Numbered from the stretch's first letter, positions 8,968-18,062 are shown. The stretch is 64,000 nt of DNA from Pseudomonas sp. CFBP 13711 (GCF_014842265.1 NZ_JACYVI010000011.1:124001-188000); one strand, 5' to 3'. Notes: generated by a model from the letters alone, not told the origin. Translations and numbers: made by a program.

Positions 8968-9786
8968 TCACAACGACGACTGGTTGCGCAGCTTCGCCGG
9001 GCTGATGCCCATGCGCAGCCGAAACGCCGTTGCCATATGCGCCTGGGAGCTGAAGCCGCAGGCGTGGGCGATCTCTGCCAGTCGCGCGTTTGAATCGCGC
9101 ATCAGGGCCCGGGCCTTCGCCAGACGTCTGTCGATCAGGTAACTGTGCGGGCTCTTGCCCGTGGTGTGCTTGAACGCTCGAATGAAATAACCCTCGGACA
9201 ACCCCAGCATCTGCGCCATGGCCTGCACTCCCAGCGGGCCGTCGATGCCGGCGTCGATGAACTCATCGAGGCTGCGCATCCGGCTGCCGTTGATCGAGCC
9301 TTGCAGCGGCGGGTCGAACGCGCTCTTGTTATCGGCCCGTTCAGCAAGGGCCAGCGCCCAGCCCTCCCAGTCATCCGCCGCCGAGCGCTGCAACAATGCC
9401 GCGCGCATCCTCATGGCCAGGACGATCGATTGAGCATCAATGCGGTTGTTGAAAGCGTGATCCCCCTTCAGAGCAAGCCCGTCGGTGCGCAGCAGCCGCA
9501 GGTATTCACCGCCCGCGGGCGACTCCGATAACACGTCGCACCCGGCGGGCACGAACGCCAGGCCGTTGGGCACTGCGTCGAAGGGCTGCACCCGGTCGCT
9601 GCCGATGGCGTGCAGACCACGCTGGCTTTCGAAGGCAAAGCCGATCGCCGCCTGGGTCGCCACATAGCGCGTGGCATAACCGGCGGCAGGCAGCAATTCG
9701 ATCATCCACGGCCCTGCCTCGACACGGCGAACCGGTTCAGACGGGAGCAGGTGAGGCGGGCGTTTTGTCGGGTTCATGGCCCTCAT
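8968..9786 (-). CDS. AraC-family transcriptional regulator
   Basis: About 272 residues: an N-terminal cupin-like effector or dimerisation region and a C-terminal pair of helix-turn-helix motifs (around MAQMLGLSEGYFIRAFK and LAEIAHACGFSSQAHMATAF) typical of AraC/XylS proteins. The start could be the ATG at 9786 or the one at 9777; a frame extending to 9807 would need a TTG. It is divergent from the threonine-dehydratase-like gene with under 100 bp between the starts, so control of that gene, or autoregulation, is a reasonable inference. The inducer is unknown. Confidence 0.88.
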   Translation of the reverse strand: MRAMNPTKRPPHLLPSEPVRRVEAGPWMIELLPAAGYATRYVATQAAIGFAFESQRGLHAIGSDRVQPFDAVPNGLAFVPAGCDVLSESPAGGEYLRLLRTDGLALKGDHAFNNRIDAQSIVLAMRMRAALLQRSAADDWEGWALALAERADNKSAFDPPLQGSINGSRMRSLDEFIDAGIDGPLGVQAMAQMLGLSEGYFIRAFKHTTGKSPHSYLIDRRLAKARALMRDSNARLAEIAHACGFSSQAHMATAFRLRMGISPAKLRNQSSL

Positions 9787-9883
9787 AGTAATCAAGTGAT
9801 TCAGCAAAAGTCAGGTCAGTTTTTTGAAAGCCGGCGGGGTGAGCGTCTGCCTAGACTGGGCCACATTTTCGAGGAGACAGGCC

Positions 9884-10840
9884 ATGCACGGACTGACACG
9901 GGACGATATCGAACAGGCCGCTCGCCAGGTGTACGAGGTCATGCCGCCCACCGCCCAATACCCGTGGCCGTTACTGGCCGAGCGGCTGAACAGCACGGTG
10001 TGGGTCAAGCACGAAAACCACACGCCCACCGGAGCGTTCAAGGTGCGCGGCGGAATTACGTTCATGCACTGGCTCAAGCGCACTTACCCGACCGTCAGAG
10101 GCATCGTTACGGCGACGCGGGGCAACCACGGTCAGAGCCTGGCGCTGGCCGCCACCGCGCTGGGCTTGAGCGCGTCGATCGTGGTGCCCGCAGGCAACTC
10201 GCCGGAAAAGAACAACGCCATGCGTGCACTTGGCGGCACCGTCATCGAATGCGGCCGGGATTTCGACGAAGCCCGGGAAGAGGCCGCGCGGCTGGCGGAT
10301 CTGCATGGGCACTACCTGGTCCCGCCATTCCACATCGAGTTGCTCAAGGGCGTGGCCACCTATGGGCTGGAGTTGTTCATGGCCGCGCCCGATCTGCACA
10401 CGGTTTACGTGCCGATCGGCTGTGGCTCGGGCATTTGCGGCGTCATTGCCGCCCGTGACGCGCTGGGCCTGCAGACCCGGGTGGTCGGTGTGGTCTCCAC
10501 CGAGGCAGCGGCCGCCAAATGGTCGTTCGAGGAAGGCACTATTTTGCAGACCCCGTCGGCGGACACCTTCGCCGATGGCCTCGCCGTGCGCCGACCCATT
10601 CCTGCGGCCTTCGCGATCTATCGAACCGGGGCGGAGCGCATTGTCGCCGTCAGCGAGGAAGAAATCGCCGAAGCCATGCGCGTCTATTACACCGACACCC
10701 ATAACCTCGCGGAGGGCGCAGGGGCCGCTGCACTGGCGGCGCTCATCCAGGAACGCCGGGCCATGGCAGGGAAGAAGGTCGGGGTCATTCTGTCCGGGGG
10801 GAATGTGGACCGGGGGGTGTATGCGCGGGTAATAGGCTGA
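9884..10840 (+). CDS. PLP-dependent threonine dehydratase-like (fold type II) enzyme
   Basis: A 318-residue enzyme of the serine/threonine dehydratase family. The PLP-binding lysine is K53 in TGAFKVRG; the pyridoxal phosphate cradle is GCGSGICG and the late motif is LSGGN. There is no C-terminal ACT regulatory domain, so it is a catabolic-type dehydratase or a related beta-eliminase (for example a hydroxyectoine-utilisation EutB-like enzyme), not the long biosynthetic IlvA. GAGGAG sits 8 bases before the ATG at 9884. It is divergent from an AraC regulator that may control it. Confidence 0.87.
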   Translation: MHGLTRDDIEQAARQVYEVMPPTAQYPWPLLAERLNSTVWVKHENHTPTGAFKVRGGITFMHWLKRTYPTVRGIVTATRGNHGQSLALAATALGLSASIVVPAGNSPEKNNAMRALGGTVIECGRDFDEAREEAARLADLHGHYLVPPFHIELLKGVATYGLELFMAAPDLHTVYVPIGCGSGICGVIAARDALGLQTRVVGVVSTEAAAAKWSFEEGTILQTPSADTFADGLAVRRPIPAAFAIYRTGAERIVAVSEEEIAEAMRVYYTDTHNLAEGAGAAALAALIQERRAMAGKKVGVILSGGNVDRGVYARVIG

Positions 10841-10858
10841 GGCGGCAGCGGCGGCCGT

Positions 10859-11641
10859 TCAGCGGGGCAGTGGGTGGAAGATGTAATCGTCGCTGGGTGA
10901 GTCAGCCAGGGGCACGGACTGAGCGTGGAGATAAGCCCTCAACGCCGGGTCTTCTGCCTTGATCTGCCAGGCTTGAGCAGCGGGGCCGGCATTGACCTCA
11001 GCGCTTTCGCAGGCGGCGAGCAGTGTTTCGACCGAGGGCTGGTGAATCACCAGACCGTTGCCTTTCCAGCCGGCGACGGTCAGGCCCAGGCTTTCGCACA
11101 CTGCCACTTTGCGCCGGGCATCCTCGCGGTCGGTCTGGCGGGATTGCTGGACCAGCATCGCCAACCCCTGATCCGAGGCCAGCAGGCTGCCCTGTTGCCA
11201 GCTTTCCGGCGGGCAGTCCTTGGCTTCAGGTTTCAGCTCAATGAAAGGACTGATCTCCATCGGGTAAATCCGGCACACCAGCGGCCGCTCAAGATACACC
11301 GAGCAGAGCCCGTCTTTTTGAAGGTTCGGGCATTCAGGAATCGCGTTTGCCGCCAGAATCACCGTCACCCGCAGCGTACCCGAACCGCCGGTGACCGGCG
11401 CGGATCGCCCGGCGTTGTAGGCATATTCGGGTGAGTCGACCGGCCAGAGTGAATCGTCGAATGCCTCAAGCAATACCCCCACAGGATCGCCGCGTTTCAG
11501 CCAGGTCACGGCTTCACTTAGGGTCAAGGGCACGAAGCGGCCGCGACAGCACGCGCCACAGCCGACGCATTCGAAACGGACGTCGGCGTCTATCGCGAGG
11601 CCTTTGGCTGTGGCGATGACGCCTGATCCTCTGATGTCCAT
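10859..11641 (-). CDS. YkgJ-family cysteine-cluster protein
   Basis: A 260-residue protein with the N-terminal cluster CVGCGACC (C25, C28, C31, C32) and a second set of cysteines in the middle (IPECPNL, GLCSVY, LVCRIYP), the pattern of the YkgJ/UPF0153 family thought to bind zinc or an Fe-S cluster. The function is unestablished. The start is placed at the ATG at 11641, preceded by GCAGG; the frame runs further upstream to 11803, but that part crosses a REP-like repeat and is unlikely to be translated. Confidence 0.78.
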   Translation of the reverse strand: MDIRGSGVIATAKGLAIDADVRFECVGCGACCRGRFVPLTLSEAVTWLKRGDPVGVLLEAFDDSLWPVDSPEYAYNAGRSAPVTGGSGTLRVTVILAANAIPECPNLQKDGLCSVYLERPLVCRIYPMEISPFIELKPEAKDCPPESWQQGSLLASDQGLAMLVQQSRQTDREDARRKVAVCESLGLTVAGWKGNGLVIHQPSVETLLAACESAEVNAGPAAQAWQIKAEDPALRAYLHAQSVPLADSPSDDYIFHPLPR

Positions 11642-11700
11642 GTGACCTGCGTCCCTTTTCATTGAGCGGTCAATCATAACGGGATGTGCGCGATCAGTCA

Positions 11701-11725
11701 GTGGAGTCGGCTTCAGCCGGGAAGA
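11701..11725. repeat. Solitary REP-like hairpin
   Basis: GGCTTCAGCCGGGAAG preceded by GTGGAGTC matches one arm of the REP elements at 2.7-3.0 kb with a base change. It lies between the YkgJ-family gene and the downstream end of the sorbitol dehydrogenase gene. Confidence 0.5.
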
Positions 11726-11812
11726 GGACGGTCTCGGTATATGCAATTCCACCGGGTCGCGTAAGGCCCGATGCAAAGCAATGCCCGATATCCTGGAGGT
11801 CACTCCTTGGGC

Positions 11813-12598
11813 TCAACTCATCCAGTTACCACCATCAACGTTGTAGGTCTGGGCGACGACATAATCGCTCTCAGCCGACGCCAGAAAGATCGCCATGCCG
11901 GTCAGGTCCTGGGCAGTGCCCATGCGGCCGTAGGGCACTTCGGCACCGACGAGCCGCTTCTTCTCGCCCAGCGGCCGGTTCTCGTGTTTGGCAAACAGCG
12001 CGTCCACACCATCCCAGTGCTCGCCGTCGACGACGCCCGGGGCGATCGCATTGACGTTGATCCGGTGCTTGATGAGGTTCAGTCCCGCTGACTGGGTCAG
12101 GCTGATGACCGCGGCCTTGGTCGCGCAGTAAACGCCCACCAGTGCCTCGCCGCGCCGGCCGGCCTGGCTCGCCATATTGATGATCTTGCCGCCATGACCC
12201 TGGGCGATCATCTGCCTGGCCGCCGCCTGAAGGGTGAACAACGTGCCGGCCACATTGATCGAGAACAAGCGCTCGTAACTCTCGCGAGTGATCTCGGTTA
12301 TTGGTGCCAGATCAAACAATGCAGCGTTGTTGATCAGGATATCCAGCTTGCCGGTGGTGGCGACGACGGCCGCAATGGCCGCGTCGATGGACGATTGATC
12401 GGTGACATCCATCCTCACCGGGTAGGCACTGGCGCCCAGTTCGGTGGCGGTCTGGGTCGCGCGCTCCAGATTGATGTCGGCGATGGCCACCGTCGCGCCT
12501 TCGCGAATGTAGGCTTCGGCGTAGGCCCGCCCGATACCCCGGGCTGAACCTGTGATCAGTGCGCTTTTACCTTCGAGTCGTTTCATTGAAAGAGTCAT
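11813..12598 (-). CDS. Short-chain dehydrogenase, sorbitol (L-iditol 2-) dehydrogenase type
   Basis: A 261-residue SDR. The cofactor motif TGSARGIG follows the start, NNAA is in the middle, the catalytic serine is in NMASQAG and the Tyr-Lys pair in YCATK; the C-terminus YNVDGGNWMS is what I recall for Pseudomonas and Rhodobacter sorbitol dehydrogenases (SmoS/PolS), which oxidise D-sorbitol to fructose with NAD. The start is ATG 12598 or 12586; neither has a strong ribosome-binding site. It lies 43 bp downstream of a polyol binding-protein gene, whereas a normal operon would have permease and ATPase genes between them. Confidence 0.85.
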   Translation of the reverse strand: MTLSMKRLEGKSALITGSARGIGRAYAEAYIREGATVAIADINLERATQTATELGASAYPVRMDVTDQSSIDAAIAAVVATTGKLDILINNAALFDLAPITEITRESYERLFSINVAGTLFTLQAAARQMIAQGHGGKIINMASQAGRRGEALVGVYCATKAAVISLTQSAGLNLIKHRINVNAIAPGVVDGEHWDGVDALFAKHENRPLGEKKRLVGAEVPYGRMGTAQDLTGMAIFLASAESDYVVAQTYNVDGGNWMS

Positions 12599-12641
12599 CC
12601 GTCATGCAGAAAGAGGCGGCAGGGGGCTGCCGACAGGGCAT

Positions 12642-13955
12642 TTATTTTTTCGGGTAACCGGCGCGTTTCATTTCCCGCTCCGTCGTCGACTGCGCGGCCA
12701 CCAGAGCTTGCTCGACAGTGGTCTGGCCGGTGAGCGCGGCCGAAAAGAGTTTGCCCACGGACGTGCCGATCGCCTGGAATTCCGCGATGGTCACGTACTG
12801 GATGCCGACGTAGGGCACAGGCTGGGCCGACGGGTGTGTCGGGTCGGCGTGCTTCATCATTTCCAGGGTCACTTTGGCGAACGGCGCGGCCTTGAGATAG
12901 GCGTCGCTGTAGGTGGAGGTGCGGGTGCCTGGCGGCACGTTGGTGATGCCATCCTTCTGCGCGACCAGCTGGATGTATTCCTTGGAGGTGGCCCAGGTGG
13001 TGAACGTCTTGGCGGCATCTTTGTGTTTGGAGGTCGCGGGGATCGCCAGGGACCAGGCGTACAGCCAGGACGAACCCTTGTCGGTCACTTCAACGGGCGC
13101 CGGGGCGAAACCCACGCTGTCCACGACCCGGCTCTGTTCTTTGTCGGTGGTGAACGAGCCTGCCACGCTGGCATCGACCCAGATTGCGCATTTGCCGCTG
13201 TTGAACAGCGCCAGGGTTTCATTGAAGCCGTTGCTGGAGACGCCGGGCGGGCCGTAGTTTTTCAGCGTATTGACGTAGAAGTTGGCAGCGGCCGTCCACT
13301 CGGGGCTGGTCAACTGGGGTTGCCATTGTTCGTCGAACCAGCGGGCGCCAAATGCGTTGGCCATGGTGGTCAGCAAGGCCATGTTCTCGCCCCAGCCGGC
13401 CTTGCCCCTCAGGCACATGCCGTACTGACCTTGATCCGGGTGATGCAGTTTGGCGGCGAACTCGCCGAGCTGTGTCCAGGTCGGGCGCTCGGGCATGCTC
13501 AGCCCGGCCTGTTTGAACAGATCGGTCCGGTAATAGGTCACTGTGCTCTCGCCATAGAAGGGCAATGCATACAGGGTGTCGTTGACCGACAGGCCCTGAC
13601 GCACGGACGGGATGATGTCGTCTAGGTCGTAGCTGGCCGGCAAATCCTTCATCGGCTCCAGCCAGCCTTTCGCGCCCCACAACGGCGTCTCGTAGGTGCC
13701 AATGGTCAGCACATCGAACTGGCCGCCCTGGGTGGCGATGTCGGTGGTCAGTCGTTGGCGCAGCACGTTTTCTTCGAGCACCACCCAATTGAGCTTGATG
13801 TCCGGATGCTGCTCTTCGAATACCCTGGAGAGCCGCTGCATGCGGATCATGTCGTTGTTGTTGACGGTGGCGATTGTGATCGTCTCGGCAGCCTGACTGA
13901 TGCCCGCCAGGGACAGACCGGCAGACAGCAGCAGCGCGTGTTGGGTGATCTTCAT
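12642..13955 (-). CDS. Sorbitol/mannitol ABC transporter substrate-binding protein
   Basis: A 437-residue periplasmic binding protein with a signal peptide (about 1-23, cleaved after SQAA). The body is a family 1 sugar-binding protein, closest in my memory to MtlE/SmoE of Pseudomonas and Rhodobacter polyol importers (YRTDLF, WGENMALL, SGKCAIWVDA, YAWSLAIP segments). The start at 13955 is set by GGAG 5 bases upstream and by the signal peptide. The neighbours are the SDR downstream and, divergently, an MtlR-type activator. No cognate permease (MtlF/G) or ATPase (MtlK) gene is present, so this protein must use components from elsewhere or be an orphan. Confidence 0.9.
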   Translation of the reverse strand: MKITQHALLLSAGLSLAGISQAAETITIATVNNNDMIRMQRLSRVFEEQHPDIKLNWVVLEENVLRQRLTTDIATQGGQFDVLTIGTYETPLWGAKGWLEPMKDLPASYDLDDIIPSVRQGLSVNDTLYALPFYGESTVTYYRTDLFKQAGLSMPERPTWTQLGEFAAKLHHPDQGQYGMCLRGKAGWGENMALLTTMANAFGARWFDEQWQPQLTSPEWTAAANFYVNTLKNYGPPGVSSNGFNETLALFNSGKCAIWVDASVAGSFTTDKEQSRVVDSVGFAPAPVEVTDKGSSWLYAWSLAIPATSKHKDAAKTFTTWATSKEYIQLVAQKDGITNVPPGTRTSTYSDAYLKAAPFAKVTLEMMKHADPTHPSAQPVPYVGIQYVTIAEFQAIGTSVGKLFSAALTGQTTVEQALVAAQSTTEREMKRAGYPKK

Positions 13956-14101
13956 GGTGATCTCCATTCCACGCCGGTGGCGCGGAATCGTTATTGTTGT
14001 TTTTGAGCACTGCCGGTCCCTCTGACGTCTCACTTCGGGGCAGTGGCGTGCCGATTACAGCAGCTCGCACGCGCTGCAACAAACACGCTGAGGATGTCCC
14101 A

Positions 14102-14156
14102 CTGATGCTTTTTTAACCGTGCAGCCCAGCCGTGCGCCCGGCTAAAAAAGTATCAG
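14102..14156. promoter_or_regulatory. Inverted repeat, probable MtlR operator in the divergent promoter region
   Basis: CTGATGCTTTTTTA at 14102-14115 and TAAAAAAGTATCAG at 14143-14156 form an inverted repeat with 13 of 14 positions matching and a 27-bp spacer. It lies between the binding-protein gene (start 13955) and the AraC-type regulator (start 14248), where the activator would be expected to bind. Confidence 0.55.
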
Positions 14157-14247
14157 CGCGCAGTGACAGGCGAGGTGGAGCAGGGGGAAGCAAGAGGGGT
14201 ATGGTTGTGTGGACGCTCGCGCCAACAACGACAAAAAAGGGGCAGAC

Positions 14248-15177
14248 ATGCCTGAAAGCCGAACCGCCTTATTCGAGCAGCTGCCTGCCGAGCTGGAAAT
14301 CATCCTGCCGGCGCCCCAGCAGAGTTTTCGCTGGTACGAGCACGACTATCCCTATCCGCTCGCGCGCTGGAATCATCACCCCGAGTACGAAATCCATCTG
14401 ATCCGCAAAGGCAGCGGCAAACTGGTGGCGGGCGATTACATCGGCGCTTTCGGCCCCGGCCATGTCGCGCTGATCGGCCCTGATCTGCCCCATGACTGGA
14501 TGGGCGATCTTGCGCCGGGGGAGCACCTGCAAGGCCGTGACGTCGTGCTGCAATTCGACGGTGCTACGTTGCTGGCGCTGCGCGAAACACTGCCTGAACT
14601 GGGTGAACTGCAGGGGTTGTTTGACCGCGCCCGCCGCGGGCTGGAATTTACCGGCGGTACAGCAATTCAGGCGGCCGAGCTGCTTGAACGCATCGGCATG
14701 GCGCAGGGGTTGCCGCGCCTGCTGCTGTTTCTCGATCTGCTCAACATCCTGAGCACAGCGCCTACCCGTGAAGCTCGCACGCTGGCGAGTTCGTGTTACG
14801 CGCCGACCCTGGATGCCAAAAGCGCCGAGCGCGTTCACCGGGCGTTCGACTACCTGCAACGGGAGCTCACGGGGGACATCAGGCTGTCGGTGATCGCCGA
14901 GCGACTGCACATGAGCGAGCCGGGGTTCTCGCGGTTCTTCAAGCGCGCGACGGGCCACGGGTTTATCGACTTGATGCGCAAGCTGCGCATCCAGAAGGCC
15001 TGCCGGTTGTTGCTGCAGACACAGATGTCCATCGCCGATGTCTGTTTTGAAGTGGGTTACATCAACCTGTCGAACTTCAATCGACACTTCCGTTACGAGA
15101 TGAACCAGACGCCGACCGACTACCGAAGAGGCACGGCAGCGACATTGTTCAACTTGAACACGTCGAAGGCGTCTTAG
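14248..15177 (+). CDS. mtlR: MtlR-like AraC-family activator of polyol utilisation
   Basis: A 309-residue regulator with an N-terminal cupin-like sensor domain (HHPEYEIHLIRKGSGK, IGPDLPHDWMGDL) and C-terminal tandem helix-turn-helix motifs (LSVIAERLHMSEPGFSRFFK; IADVCFEVGYINLSNFNRHF). It resembles MtlR of Pseudomonas fluorescens, which activates the mannitol/sorbitol/arabitol operon. The start at 14248 has GGGG 7-8 bases upstream; a longer GTG-initiated frame has none. It is divergent from the polyol binding-protein gene, consistent with that role. The symbol rests on recalled similarity. Confidence 0.8.
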   Translation: MPESRTALFEQLPAELEIILPAPQQSFRWYEHDYPYPLARWNHHPEYEIHLIRKGSGKLVAGDYIGAFGPGHVALIGPDLPHDWMGDLAPGEHLQGRDVVLQFDGATLLALRETLPELGELQGLFDRARRGLEFTGGTAIQAAELLERIGMAQGLPRLLLFLDLLNILSTAPTREARTLASSCYAPTLDAKSAERVHRAFDYLQRELTGDIRLSVIAERLHMSEPGFSRFFKRATGHGFIDLMRKLRIQKACRLLLQTQMSIADVCFEVGYINLSNFNRHFRYEMNQTPTDYRRGTAATLFNLNTSKAS

Positions 15178-15223
15178 TTATTCTTCATCACACCTTCTAT
15201 CGAATGTCGCAAGCGAGGCACTG

Positions 15224-16144
15224 TTGGACAGATTGAACGCACTGGGCGGGCTGGAAATTTTTGTCCAGACAGCACAAAGCCAGAGCTTTGTTGCCACCGG
15301 ACGCAGTTTGGGCATTTCTGCTTCTGCGGTGAGTAAAAGCATCTCCCGGCTGGAGGCGCGGATGGGGGTGCGGCTGTTTCAGCGGAGCACCCGCACCGTT
15401 CGCCTCACCTCGGAAGGCGAGGAGTTTCTGCAGCGGTGTCGGCGCATCCTCGACGAAGTCCAGGCCGCCGAAGACCACATGTCCGCGATGACCGGGCGCC
15501 CGCGAGGTCGGTTGCGCGTCGGGCTGGCCCTGGCGGGAGGGCTGCCGCTGCCGGTTATCGCCGATTTCATGCAGGCCTACCCTGAGATCGAGCTGGACCT
15601 GGACTTTACTGACCGGCTGGTGGATGTGATCGAGGAGGGGTTCGACGTCGTCATCCGGGGCACCGATCTAAGCGACTCCCGGCTCAAGTCCCGGCCTTTG
15701 GGCCCATACCGCGCCTGCATCGTCGCCGCGCCTGGGTACCTCAACGCTCACGGTGTGCCGTCCAGCCCCGCAGACCTGCTGGACCATGCGTGCCTTCACT
15801 ACCGCTGGCAGAATTCGGGAAAGCTGTATCAATGGCCTTTCAAACAGACCGCCGCCCGGTCAGCCGTCGGTCAACTGCCCGTCGCCATGATCTGCAGCGA
15901 TGTCGCTGCCTTGCTGTACATGGCCAAAGCGGGTCGGGGGATTGCGTGTCTGCCCGATTTCGCGGTCCGTGACGCATTGGCAGACGGGCAGCTTCAGACG
16001 TTGCTGACAACGCACCTGACAGGCGCGAGCACCTTTCATATTGTCTGGCCGAGCAGCCGGCAAATGGCGCCCAGGGTCAGGGTTTTCGTGGACTTCGTCG
16101 TCGCTCATTTTGCCCGCGGCCTGGTGATTGAAAAGGCTGGCTAA
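15224..16144 (+). CDS. LysR-family transcriptional regulator
   Basis: A 306-residue LysR-type regulator: N-terminal winged helix (LEIFVQTAQSQSFVATGRSL, SASAVSKSISRLE) and a C-terminal periplasmic-binding-protein-like effector domain of the CrgA/DmlR subgroup (DLDFTDRLVDVIEEGFDVVIR). It appears to start at a TTG (15224), with GAGG 5 bases upstream. It precedes the Gal80-like oxidoreductase gene on the same strand by about 200 bp. Target and inducer are unknown. Confidence 0.88.
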   Translation: MDRLNALGGLEIFVQTAQSQSFVATGRSLGISASAVSKSISRLEARMGVRLFQRSTRTVRLTSEGEEFLQRCRRILDEVQAAEDHMSAMTGRPRGRLRVGLALAGGLPLPVIADFMQAYPEIELDLDFTDRLVDVIEEGFDVVIRGTDLSDSRLKSRPLGPYRACIVAAPGYLNAHGVPSSPADLLDHACLHYRWQNSGKLYQWPFKQTAARSAVGQLPVAMICSDVAALLYMAKAGRGIACLPDFAVRDALADGQLQTLLTTHLTGASTFHIVWPSSRQMAPRVRVFVDFVVAHFARGLVIEKAG

Positions 16145-16340
16145 GCCCGGCCGTTTCTTTACCCATTGCGGACACATTCGTCACCTATGCATGGACGCTT
16201 GACCCTCTTAATCGTCTACCTGAGAACGCCTACTCTGTTTCACCAGCGCGTTGTGCCTCTGCGCGATCTCCCGCTCGCTCCGGCAATGCAGGACTCGCGA
16301 CGTGCCTCGCTCATCACTTTCATGAACAGAGGAAGGCTCA

Positions 16341-17426
16341 ATGACTCATAAAATCCGCGTCGGCATCATCGGCACCGGCGGGTGGGCGCGCTACGGACAC
16401 ATTCCCGCCCTGCAATCCCTTGACGCATTCGAGGTGGTGGCGCTTTCCGGTCGTGACCTGCAAAAGGTGCGCGGCTATGCCGATGATTTCAAGATCCGCC
16501 ACGCGTTCGACAACGCCGATGAACTGGTCAGCCACCCCGAAGTTGACCTTGTGGTGGTGCTGGCGCCCACGCCCGAACACGGTCGGCTTGCCCAAAAGGT
16601 GATCGAGGCGGGCAAAGACGTGTACTGCGAATGGCCACTGTCCACGACCACCGCGCAATCGGAGCAGATCCTGGAAATGGCCAACGCCAGGGGCATCAGC
16701 CATATCATCGGCCTGCAGCGCCGCTTCTCGCCGAGCTCGCGGTATTGGCACGACCTGATCCGGCAGGGTCACATCGGCAGCATCAGGGCGGTGCGAATGT
16801 CGGTGGGCGTGGACGCATTCGGTGCGGTCATGCCGGCATTTGCCAAGTGGGCGGTCAACACCGAAAACTTCACCCACCTGTTGTCGATCTACGGCGGGCA
16901 CTTTCACGACATGCTGTTTCATGGCGTTGGCTTCCCACAAATGCTCGCGGCGGTTGCGCAGACTCAATTCCCGGTCACCACGATTGAGGAAACCGGCGAG
17001 CAGATTCCCTATGACGCCCCGAACGAAGTCATGATCATCGGCACGCTGCCTGGGGACGGCTTGTTCTCGGTTCAGCTTGAGGGAGGCCAGGACCACAAAA
17101 CCGGCCTGCAGATCGACATCACCGGCACGGAGGGCGCGCTGCGGATCACCAATCCGCGCGGTTTCCAGAACACTCACGACAATGCTATTGCGTCGATGAC
17201 CGTCGGCAGCGAAAGGTTCGTGGAATTGCCGATCCCTGCGCGGTACCAGACCCTTGACATGACGCACCTCGATGCCAGTGCGCAGGACGTGGCCTACCTC
17301 TACGCCGCCTATGCCGAGGACAAAGCCACGGGTTCCAGCAACGCGACCCGCTTTGAAGACGCCCTCCGCCAGCATCGCCTGATCGACCGGATCACCGAAG
17401 CGTACCGGACGTTCTTCAACGGGTGA
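16341..17426 (+). CDS. Gfo/Idh/MocA-family oxidoreductase, Gal80-like
   Basis: A 361-residue protein with an N-terminal Rossmann domain (GIIGTGGWARYGH at about 8-20) and a C-terminal alpha/beta domain typical of Gfo/Idh/MocA proteins. The family's EKP motif, whose lysine takes part in catalysis, reads YCEWPLS here, so the lysine is replaced by tryptophan. This EWP variant is what I recall from Gal80-like members. AGAGGAAGG lies just upstream of the ATG. It could bind NAD(P) and a sugar-like ligand without classical dehydrogenase chemistry; the substrate is unknown. Confidence 0.85.
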   Translation: MTHKIRVGIIGTGGWARYGHIPALQSLDAFEVVALSGRDLQKVRGYADDFKIRHAFDNADELVSHPEVDLVVVLAPTPEHGRLAQKVIEAGKDVYCEWPLSTTTAQSEQILEMANARGISHIIGLQRRFSPSSRYWHDLIRQGHIGSIRAVRMSVGVDAFGAVMPAFAKWAVNTENFTHLLSIYGGHFHDMLFHGVGFPQMLAAVAQTQFPVTTIEETGEQIPYDAPNEVMIIGTLPGDGLFSVQLEGGQDHKTGLQIDITGTEGALRITNPRGFQNTHDNAIASMTVGSERFVELPIPARYQTLDMTHLDASAQDVAYLYAAYAEDKATGSSNATRFEDALRQHRLIDRITEAYRTFFNG

Positions 17427-17570
17427 ACCCAAGGCCGCTACTCATCGGCGCCTTCCGGCCAGTCGGTTGTGTCAGTCAGCTTTGAACCACCTGGGGTGCA
17501 ACGCGGGGAAGTGTTCACGCAACCCATCGGCAAAGGCATGGGAGGGCAGTCCTGCCGGGATGCCAGGCCG

Positions 17571-18062
17571 CTAATCCTGCGCCGACAGGTCTCGTTTGCC
17601 CAGCAACCAGCAGACCACGCCAAGCACCAGGGTCGCGAAGCCCAGCGCGGCAATGGTCGACGCCGGCGTGGTCAGGGTGTCGAGAATGACGAACTTGCGG
17701 CTCAGCGCCAGTAGCGCGATCAACAGCACCGTCCGCACCTGGACGACGCTGTTGCGCCGCAGTGCCGGGCGGATGATCGAGTGCTTGAATTCCAGTGCGA
17801 TCAGCACGGTGAAAATCGAGCCGAACACCGACTGGAAGACGCCGTGGTCCAGCGGGTCGAGGGCACCGGTGATCAGCAACGGCAGCAGGCTGCGGCACAG
17901 CTGAAGCAGCGCGATGAGAATCACCACGGCGATGATCAGGCTGAGGGCGATGACCACCAGTTGCTCGAAGCGCTCGTAGGCACTCATCAACCGCCACTGG
18001 GCGCCCGGGTGCTTGACGGAAGATGGGTCGGATTTTGGGTGGTTGAGGGCATTACCGCGCAT
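17571..18062 (-). CDS. PsiE-family phosphate-starvation-inducible membrane protein
   Basis: A 163-residue inner-membrane protein with four predicted helices (QLVVIALSLIIAVVILIALL, ALDPLDHGVFQSVFGSIFTV, VRTVLLIALLALSRKFVIL, ALGFATLVLGVVCWLLG) and the conserved EFKHSI segment of the PsiE family. In E. coli psiE is under PhoB and cAMP-CRP control; the function is unknown. The start at 18062 has GAAGGA upstream. The frame extends to 18140, but without similarity. Confidence 0.85.
   Translation of the reverse strand: MRGNALNHPKSDPSSVKHPGAQWRLMSAYERFEQLVVIALSLIIAVVILIALLQLCRSLLPLLITGALDPLDHGVFQSVFGSIFTVLIALEFKHSIIRPALRRNSVVQVRTVLLIALLALSRKFVILDTLTTPASTIAALGFATLVLGVVCWLLGKRDLSAQD

Noticed and set aside
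11642..11803. N-terminal extension of the YkgJ-family protein
   Set aside because: The extra codons run over a REP-like repeat and lack a ribosome-binding site.
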